NCBI GenBank assembly: GCA_003223645.1 | Contig: QHVT01000022.1 | Coordinates: 1 to 64,000, forward strand | Source of the DNA: Acidobacteriota bacterium | Lineage (GTDB): Bacteria > Acidobacteriota > Thermoanaerobaculia > Gp7-AA8 | Direction: 5' to 3' | Length of the DNA: 64,000 nucleotides | In this document: positions 58,988 through 64,000 of the stretch, piece after piece | Layout of the letters: each line of letters starts with the position of its first letter | Numbering within the stretch: position 1 is the stretch's first letter | The notes under the pieces: model-generated | What the model saw: only the letters and a program-made list of their open reading frames with translations | The model's database searches: none | What the model was told of the DNA's origin: nothing | Made by a program: the position numbers and the translations under genes

Positions 58988-60363
58988 TGATGACGACTGT
59001 CGACAAACCGGCTGCTCAGAGCGAGGGATTGCGCGCCGCGCTCGAATATCCTTTCTTCAGCACGATGTTCAATCGCCGCTCGCGCCGCATCAGCAAGGGC
59101 GTGCGATCCGTTCCCGCCGGGAGTCTGAGCTACGCCTCGACTCAGGAGCCGCAGCCGCTCACGCCGGTGGAGGAAGCACTGCTCATCGCCGCCACCGGCA
59201 TTACCGGCATCACCATGCCGGACATGCCGTTTACGTCGGAGGACGGCAAGGACCTGGTGGGCTCACCGATGCTGGCCATCAACGGCCGCGCCGCCAGCAG
59301 TCCCGACAATGCGCAGGCCACGCACTTTTTCCTGATCAACGACAGCGGTACGTATTTTCTCAAGCGGCCGGACGACGTCGATCCGAATCTGTTGCGCGGG
59401 CCGATCACGGATGAACAACTAGTCGCCTACGCCGAGAAATGCAAACATAAGATCCTCGACCGGAGGCTCGAATTTCCGCGCGTCTATCCGTGCTACATCG
59501 GCCGCAATAAATACGTGTCCAATCTTCCCGGCAGCACGATGCTCGTGCCGGTGGTCGACCTCACCTGGCAGTACATCAACGGCCTGATGTTTCTTCTGTC
59601 GCAGCCGGATGGATACCGTCCGGCGTTCATCGACGACTGGAACTTCTATCGTTCTGCCGGCGTGAAGAAATGGGTCAGGAACGGTTTCCTCAATAAAGAC
59701 CTGCCGATTCCTCTCGGCTTCATGAATACATTCCGCATCCACATCGAAGCCGATCTGCTTCTGCAGAACTTGTTGATGACGATCCAGGCCATGGGACTCG
59801 GCGGATGGGTCCATGCCGCGTTCGTCGGCCCCCTGCTTCTCGGCGACGAGGAATACAAGAAAAAATACGGCGCAGGGCTCGGCTTTCGCTTCGAGGAACC
59901 GAAGAAATGGCTGCGCCGCTATCTGCTGCGCCCCATTACGCCGCTTCCGGCGTGGCGCCCCAATCCGGTCGGTCTCGACGGCGTGCTCGAGGGTCTCTGT
60001 CCCCCGTACCAGAAAGACATGTCGGCGGCAGTCGACACGCTCGTCGCCCACAAATATGGTTCGGACGGTCTCTACAAAGACGCAAAGAATTTCGAAGGGA
60101 TTTTCAAGCCGCCGCTCGCCAAAGCCTTCATCGACGAAGTGCCGCACTATCACCAGGAAGTGATCGACTGCGTCAAGGACGTCTGCAATTACATCTGGAA
60201 TACGTACGGACGATTTCCGGCGCACGTGGACGCCATGTTCGTTCCCGGCGTCTGGATCCAGGCGCATCATCTCGACCTCCGCTATTACGACCAGCTTTAC
60301 GAGGGTGGATATTCGGCGACGCAGGCGAACCATCAACGTCTGTGGCACGGCCGCACGGAATAG
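58984..60363 (+). CDS. Nitroreductase-fold-like protein, unknown function
   Basis: A 459-aa soluble protein. I recall a family with N-terminal 'RRRSRR...G.....L.Y.S....PL...EEALL..A..GITG', here FNRRSRRISKGV, SYASTQ and LTPVEEALLIAATGITGI. It continues with ATHFFLINDSGTYFLKRPDD, an Asp-rich YINGLMFLL region and a C-terminal YGRFPAHVDAMFVPG with ALHLD-like AHHLDLRYYD. The N-terminal part suggests a divergent nitroreductase/SagB fold, possibly flavin-dependent, but key residues cannot be confirmed. The protein has no signal or TM helix. It sits between the MBL gene (overlap) and the dihaem cytochrome gene (12-bp gap), so it is probably part of the redox chemistry of the operon. Confidence 0.6.
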   Translation: MMMTTVDKPAAQSEGLRAALEYPFFSTMFNRRSRRISKGVRSVPAGSLSYASTQEPQPLTPVEEALLIAATGITGITMPDMPFTSEDGKDLVGSPMLAINGRAASSPDNAQATHFFLINDSGTYFLKRPDDVDPNLLRGPITDEQLVAYAEKCKHKILDRRLEFPRVYPCYIGRNKYVSNLPGSTMLVPVVDLTWQYINGLMFLLSQPDGYRPAFIDDWNFYRSAGVKKWVRNGFLNKDLPIPLGFMNTFRIHIEADLLLQNLLMTIQAMGLGGWVHAAFVGPLLLGDEEYKKKYGAGLGFRFEEPKKWLRRYLLRPITPLPAWRPNPVGLDGVLEGLCPPYQKDMSAAVDTLVAHKYGSDGLYKDAKNFEGIFKPPLAKAFIDEVPHYHQEVIDCVKDVCNYIWNTYGRFPAHVDAMFVPGVWIQAHHLDLRYYDQLYEGGYSATQANHQRLWHGRTE

Positions 60364-60375
60364 GGAGAGCGCAGG

Positions 60376-61983
60376 ATGAGCTCGATTCCTTCTCTCACCC
60401 GCAAACTGATCCGCGTTCTGCAGGTCACCGCGTTGGGGGCCAGTGCGCTGATTCTGTTGTTCGTCGTGGTGCTGCTCATCGCCGAGTCGCGCTGGAACCG
60501 GCCGGTCGAAAAACCCGATGAACATTCCGCGTTTCTTTACGCGTCGACCGGCACGGAATTGATGCCGAAGGTCGTCTTCGATGTACTGCCGGACATGTTC
60601 CCCGATCACTTCCAGCCCGCGGGGCCGGCCGCCGGCGATTGGATTACGCAGTTCGGGTTCATACGCGGCCGCCCCGGCATCAATGAAGGCCTGCCGCTCG
60701 GATTTTCCATCTCCTATCAGCGGCCAAAGTCGGGGGCGCCTTCACCCGTCGCGTTCGTCGGCTTCTCCTGCGGTCTTTGCCACGTCTCGCCGCTCACAAA
60801 GCCGGACGGAAACACCGTCATGGTGGAAGGGATGGGAAACGCGTCACTCGACTTCATTGCGTGGGTCGACGGCGTCCGCTCATCGATTCTCGACAAGCGC
60901 ATGACACCGGCCGCAATCGGCGAAGCCTGCGAAAGGAAGTTTCACCGCAAACTCACGGCCGGCGAGAAGATCATGGTTCGGGCCTGGCTTCCCGGATCGC
61001 GGCGGTTCTTCGAAAACAATCTTCCGAAATACGACGCGCCTTTCAGCGGCCGCGATCTGCGCGACGCCAACCTCTTGCCGAACGGACCCGCGCGGACGCA
61101 GCCGTTCCGAAATCTGATCCGCATCGTCCTGGACCGTCCGGCGACGTCAGGGGATCACGCCTACTGCAAAGTCCCGTCTCTATACGAACAGAAAAACCGT
61201 CATTGGGGCCAATACGACGGCAGCGTCGGCAATCGTCTGAGTCGCAGCGTGCTTGCGGCGATCGCCACCGGCGCGACGACGGACAACCTGCTCGAACCGC
61301 ACATTGAAAGCGGCGTCCTGCAGGCCGTCAACTACACCGTCAATTTGCACGGCCCGCGTTATGCCGCTTTCTTCCCCGATCGCGCCGCCGCCGTGAACAG
61401 CCAGCAGGCCGCGCGCGGGCGCGCCGTCTACATGCGCTACTGTGTCGATTGCCACGGCATCCGCGATGAACAGACTGGAGCCTGGACGATGGGCCGCCTG
61501 ACCGGCGAGGTCGTACCGGCGCAAACCATCGGTACCGACGCCGAGCGGCTGAGTTTCCGCTATTACGACGAGCTGCCGGACGCGATCTTCGCCTTCTTCC
61601 CGAAGGGCCATCCATTACGGCCAAAACGTGAAGACCTGCGCCCCGGGCCCAAAGGCCGCGTGCGCGGCTACATGAATGCACCCATCGAGTCGGTGTTCGC
61701 GCGCGCGCCGTTCCTGCACAATGGCAGCATCCTCACGCTGGCGGAGCTGATCAACCTCAAACCGCGCCGCGATGTTTTTTACCGCGGCGCCAATGTCTAT
61801 GACCCTGACGACCTCGGTCTCGCCTCCCCTCCCTCGCCGACGACCACCGTCTATTGGCGCTATGACACCCACGCTCGCGGCAATTCCAATGCCGGACACG
61901 ATTATCCCTGGCCTTATCGCGGGACAGGCTGGAATGAGCCCGATCTAATGGATTTGCTGGCTTTTCTCAAGACACAGTATTGA
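60376..61983 (+). CDS. RoxA-like dihaem cytochrome c / oxygenase
   Basis: A 535-aa exported dihaem protein. A TM or signal anchor (VTALGASALILLFVVVLLIA) is followed by CGLCH (Cys132-His136) and CVDCH (Cys356-His360). The C-terminal sequence MNAPIESVFARAPFLHNGS, ILTLAELINL, VFYRGANVYDPDDLG and GNSNAGHDYPW matches the RoxA/LoxA-type dihaem oxygenases that cleave polyisoprene, although RoxA is longer (~680 aa). Related proteins also include MauG/CcpA-type peroxidases. The catalytic residues of RoxA cannot be verified from memory. In this operon it could oxygenate a terpenoid or sterol-like substrate, or accept electrons from the GMC enzyme. It follows the nitroreductase-like gene by 12 bp. Confidence 0.85.
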   Translation: MSSIPSLTRKLIRVLQVTALGASALILLFVVVLLIAESRWNRPVEKPDEHSAFLYASTGTELMPKVVFDVLPDMFPDHFQPAGPAAGDWITQFGFIRGRPGINEGLPLGFSISYQRPKSGAPSPVAFVGFSCGLCHVSPLTKPDGNTVMVEGMGNASLDFIAWVDGVRSSILDKRMTPAAIGEACERKFHRKLTAGEKIMVRAWLPGSRRFFENNLPKYDAPFSGRDLRDANLLPNGPARTQPFRNLIRIVLDRPATSGDHAYCKVPSLYEQKNRHWGQYDGSVGNRLSRSVLAAIATGATTDNLLEPHIESGVLQAVNYTVNLHGPRYAAFFPDRAAAVNSQQAARGRAVYMRYCVDCHGIRDEQTGAWTMGRLTGEVVPAQTIGTDAERLSFRYYDELPDAIFAFFPKGHPLRPKREDLRPGPKGRVRGYMNAPIESVFARAPFLHNGSILTLAELINLKPRRDVFYRGANVYDPDDLGLASPPSPTTTVYWRYDTHARGNSNAGHDYPWPYRGTGWNEPDLMDLLAFLKTQY

Positions 61984-61999
61984 TCTGGAAGACACCACG

Positions 62000-62620
62000 A
62001 TGAACGAGATCGCAAAGCGTATCGGCATCACCGAGCTGACGAATATCTTCGTGCCGTTCGCCCTCCTTCTGGCGGCGGCACTGGTCGTACCGGAGGCGAG
62101 GCAGGACGTTCTGCACGCCCGCATCATTTTTACGATCTGGGTCTCCCTCGGATTTCTCATTCCGTCCGTCGTCCTGTTCTTCCTTCCCGGCCAGGGCCCG
62201 AAAAAGTCCGCCTATTGGCTGCTTTGCTGGACCGCGGGCTTCATCGCCTACATTGTCCACTTCTATTACACCGTCGGCGTTTTTTTTCACGGCAGTCTGG
62301 CCGAGGTTTACTCGGCGCAGCGGCCGGTGATTGCCACGAGCAATCTGATCGACACCGTGTGGTGGGCGCTGGACGTCTTCCTCGCCTGGTTCGTGCTCGA
62401 TCGAAAGTGGATTCGCGTGCAGCGCGTGCTCGCGCACATTTATATCCCGGCGACGTTTTTCGTCTCCGCGGTACTGATCAAGCATGGCTTCGTCAAGGGG
62501 CTGGGGATTGTGATGACGATTGCTGTCGGCATCGCTTTGATCATCCGCTTCATCTCCTGGCGGAACCGTGCCGAAGGACATACTGCTGTGACGATGGCAC
62601 CGCCGGGAGCACAGGCATGA
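62000..62620 (+). CDS. Multi-pass membrane protein of the operon
   Basis: A 206-aa inner-membrane protein with five predicted TM helices: IFVPFALLLAAALVVP, IIFTIWVSLGFLIPSVVLFF, SAYWLLCWTAGFIAYIVHFY, IDTVWWALDVFLAWFVLD and IVMTIAVGIALIIRFIS. There is no haem or quinone-binding motif that I can name, although the conserved His/Tyr in AYIVHFYYTVG might bind a ligand. It could anchor the soluble enzymes or form the membrane part of an electron-transfer chain with the dihaem cytochrome. The family is not recognised. The start overlaps nothing, being 16 bp after the cytochrome stop; its stop overlaps the next gene. Confidence 0.75.
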   Translation: MNEIAKRIGITELTNIFVPFALLLAAALVVPEARQDVLHARIIFTIWVSLGFLIPSVVLFFLPGQGPKKSAYWLLCWTAGFIAYIVHFYYTVGVFFHGSLAEVYSAQRPVIATSNLIDTVWWALDVFLAWFVLDRKWIRVQRVLAHIYIPATFFVSAVLIKHGFVKGLGIVMTIAVGIALIIRFISWRNRAEGHTAVTMAPPGAQA

Positions 62621-63330
62621 GCGCGACTGCCGAGCCGAATGAGCAAAACCTAGCAGCGACGCGCATCCTCGATTACGGCGATGCCGGCGTCCAGCAACTC
62701 GCGCAGAAGTTGCGCCGCGAGGGCGCGACGCCGAGGCAACTCGTGCAAGGTGTGCACACCTGGCTGATGGCCGGGCTGTTTGCCGTCTATTCGATCGACG
62801 ACGGCCGGCCGGTCTCAGAGAGCGTGCGACGCCGCGACGGATCGTGCGCACAGCGCATGGCTTGCGTCGAGGCACTGGCCCGCGCGTACGGCATCCCCAC
62901 GCGCGTCCGCGCACTCTGGCTCGACCACAGTTTCTGGTTCCACCGCCTTCCCCTTCTGCGGTTCGTGCTGCCGAAGCGCACGCTCATGCCGTGGCCTCAG
63001 TTCTATCTCGACGGAGCCTGGGTGGATTTCGACGAAATCTATGGGCCGATCGCCGAGCTGGCCCAACGGTCGGTGGCCGACCACGTTTTCACGAACCGCG
63101 GGCAGTCGCTTTTCGACGCCGTCAGCAACACCGCCATCGACTTTTTCGGAAGGCTGCGCGCCACTCCGTTCGCCCGCTTTGATCTCTCGAACTTCGTCGT
63201 CGCGGACGGCGGCACCTTCGACACCCGCGACGAGCTGATGGCGCGACTCGAGCCCAAACGCTCCCCCCTCGGCCGGCTGATTTTTCGCGTTCTGTACGGC
63301 GGCCGCGCCATCCGGCGAGAACGCGATTGA
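62617..63330 (+). CDS. Transglutaminase-like domain protein
   Basis: A 237-aa soluble protein with a transglutaminase-like (papain-fold) core: RDGSCAQRMACVEALARAYG with the likely nucleophile Cys in GSC, and IPTRVRALWL. The usual 'HAWxE(V/F)' strand reads MPWPQFYLDGAWVDFDEIYG, so Met takes the position of the catalytic His while the last Asp is kept. The protein may have lost cysteine-protease or ligase chemistry, or use another His (LDHSFWFHRLP is nearby). The ATG at 62617 overlaps the upstream stop (ATGA). It is the last gene of the nine-gene operon. Confidence 0.75.
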   Translation: MSATAEPNEQNLAATRILDYGDAGVQQLAQKLRREGATPRQLVQGVHTWLMAGLFAVYSIDDGRPVSESVRRRDGSCAQRMACVEALARAYGIPTRVRALWLDHSFWFHRLPLLRFVLPKRTLMPWPQFYLDGAWVDFDEIYGPIAELAQRSVADHVFTNRGQSLFDAVSNTAIDFFGRLRATPFARFDLSNFVVADGGTFDTRDELMARLEPKRSPLGRLIFRVLYGGRAIRRERD

Positions 63331-63418
63331 TTCACCTGCGCGGTGAGGTTGTGCCCAGCCGGATAACTGTCCTTGGAATCGTGTGCTGGTACTTCCCACC
63401 ACGCTCTAAACTACAGCC
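63331..63418. other. Gap between the nine-gene operon and the amidase gene
   Basis: An 88-bp spacer without a recognised hairpin, unusual for this window where most spacers hold one. It must contain the amidase promoter if that gene is transcribed separately. Confidence 0.4.
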
Positions 63419-64000
63419 ATGACCGCCGTCGATCGCCGCACCTTTCTCGAGCTCGCTGCGCTCGCCGCAGCTGCCGCTTACGCAGATCCGCACAACCTCT
63501 TCGCGCAATCCGCCCTCCAACGCGAAGAAGAGTTGACGATCGCGGAGATGCAGCAGTTCTCCGCGCGTCAGCTGACGGAGATGTATCTGAAGCGGATCGG
63601 GACGATCGACAAGATCGTGAACGCGGTCATCGAGTTGAATCCCGACGCGCTCGACATCGCGGATGCGCTCGATCGCGAGCGGAAGGCGGGACACGCGCGC
63701 GGGCCGTTGCATGGGATTCCGATTGTCATCAAGGACAACATCGATACCGCGGACAAGATGCACACGAGCGCGGGATCGCTCGCGCTCGCGGACAACATCG
63801 CCGCGCGCGACGCGCATGTCGTGAAGCGCCTGCGCGAAGCCGGCGTGGTGATTCTCGGGAAGACGAATCTCAGCGAGTGGGCGAATTTCCGTTCGACGCA
63901 TTCGACGAGCGGGTGGAGCGGGCGCGGCGGGCTGACGCACAATCCGTACGCGCTCGACCGCAATGCCTGCGGATCGAGCAGCGGCACGGGCGCGGCGATC
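63419..64000 (+). CDS. Tat-exported amidase-signature enzyme (partial)
   Basis: The first 194 codons of an amidase run off the window. The start is the ATG at 63419. The N-terminus VDRRTFLELAALAAAAAYA is a Tat signal (RRxFL). The catalytic Lys lies in GIPIVIKDNIDT and the Gly/Ser-rich loop is reached as ACGSSSGTGAAI. It resembles the amidase at 33651-35327 but with a different signal type. The gene continues past position 64000. Confidence 0.9.
   Translation, partial: MTAVDRRTFLELAALAAAAAYADPHNLFAQSALQREEELTIAEMQQFSARQLTEMYLKRIGTIDKIVNAVIELNPDALDIADALDRERKAGHARGPLHGIPIVIKDNIDTADKMHTSAGSLALADNIAARDAHVVKRLREAGVVILGKTNLSEWANFRSTHSTSGWSGRGGLTHNPYALDRNACGSSSGTGAAI

Noticed and set aside
62215-62616. 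Upstream extension of the transglutaminase-like gene
   Set aside because: The frame overlaps the membrane protein gene; the ATGA start at 62617 fits operon spacing.
1-64000. tRNA and rRNA genes
   Set aside because: No cloverleaf or conserved rRNA segment was noticed by eye; a covariance-model search would be decisive.

Overview
The window is about 64 kb of GC-rich bacterial chromosome. No rRNA, tRNA or CRISPR array was recognised. The gene content suggests a soil or sediment Acidobacteriota-type genome: a Ser/Thr kinase fused to a TolB-like propeller, a DUF3011 protein, a subtilase ending in 'HxxELR' repeats, a VPS10/sortilin-like BNR protein, a GlsB-type stress protein, a PQQ-type sugar dehydrogenase, and many secreted amidases and peptidases. 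This assignment is an inference from family content, not from a marker gene.

Region 1 (1-7.9 kb) is an accessory island with more AT-rich genes. It holds an addiction-module antitoxin/toxin pair, an IS110-family transposase, a small membrane protein, a 5'-truncated IS481 transposase with a 147-bp right-end direct repeat, an AlbA_2 (Schlafen-type) protein, a pentapeptide-repeat/TIR fusion, and a small antitoxin-like gene followed by a decayed nucleotidyltransferase. The AlbA_2 and TIR genes converge on a spacer with two homologous tails in inverted orientation; each tail puts the stop codon inside a (G/C)CTAAC core, as integron cassettes do.

Region 2 (7.9-52.5 kb) is housekeeping and secretory: kinase, hydrolase, M16 peptidase, a translationally coupled TonB receptor and sorbosone-dehydrogenase-like lipoprotein, a DUF805-FAD oxidase-methyltransferase fusion, DUF3011, GIDE-like and DUF2207-like membrane proteins, an APC permease, a 2OG-Fe(II) oxygenase divergent from a cupin, a GT-C-like membrane protein with a GAF gene, an amidase, the subtilase, a complete TolC-MFP-RND efflux operon, a haem-binding protein, the VPS10-like protein and a HzsA-like haem propeller. 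Almost every spacer here holds a long inverted repeat. At least a dozen sequence families occur, and several have invaded reading frames without breaking them: two signal-peptide n-regions, a TonB barrel, a membrane glycosyltransferase and the FAD-methyltransferase fusion.

Region 3 (52.6-63.3 kb) is the most striking segment: nine co-directional genes with overlaps or gaps of under 20 bp. They encode a membrane metallophosphoesterase, a GMC (cholesterol-oxidase-like) oxidoreductase, a patatin-like protein with an extra domain, an SRPBCC protein, a membrane-anchored MBL-fold hydrolase, a possible nitroreductase-fold protein, a RoxA-like dihaem cytochrome, a multi-pass membrane protein and a transglutaminase-like protein. 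The set looks like an envelope pathway for oxidising and cleaving a hydrophobic alcohol or isoprenoid/sterol-like lipid. I know of no described system with this composition. The window ends inside a Tat-exported amidase.
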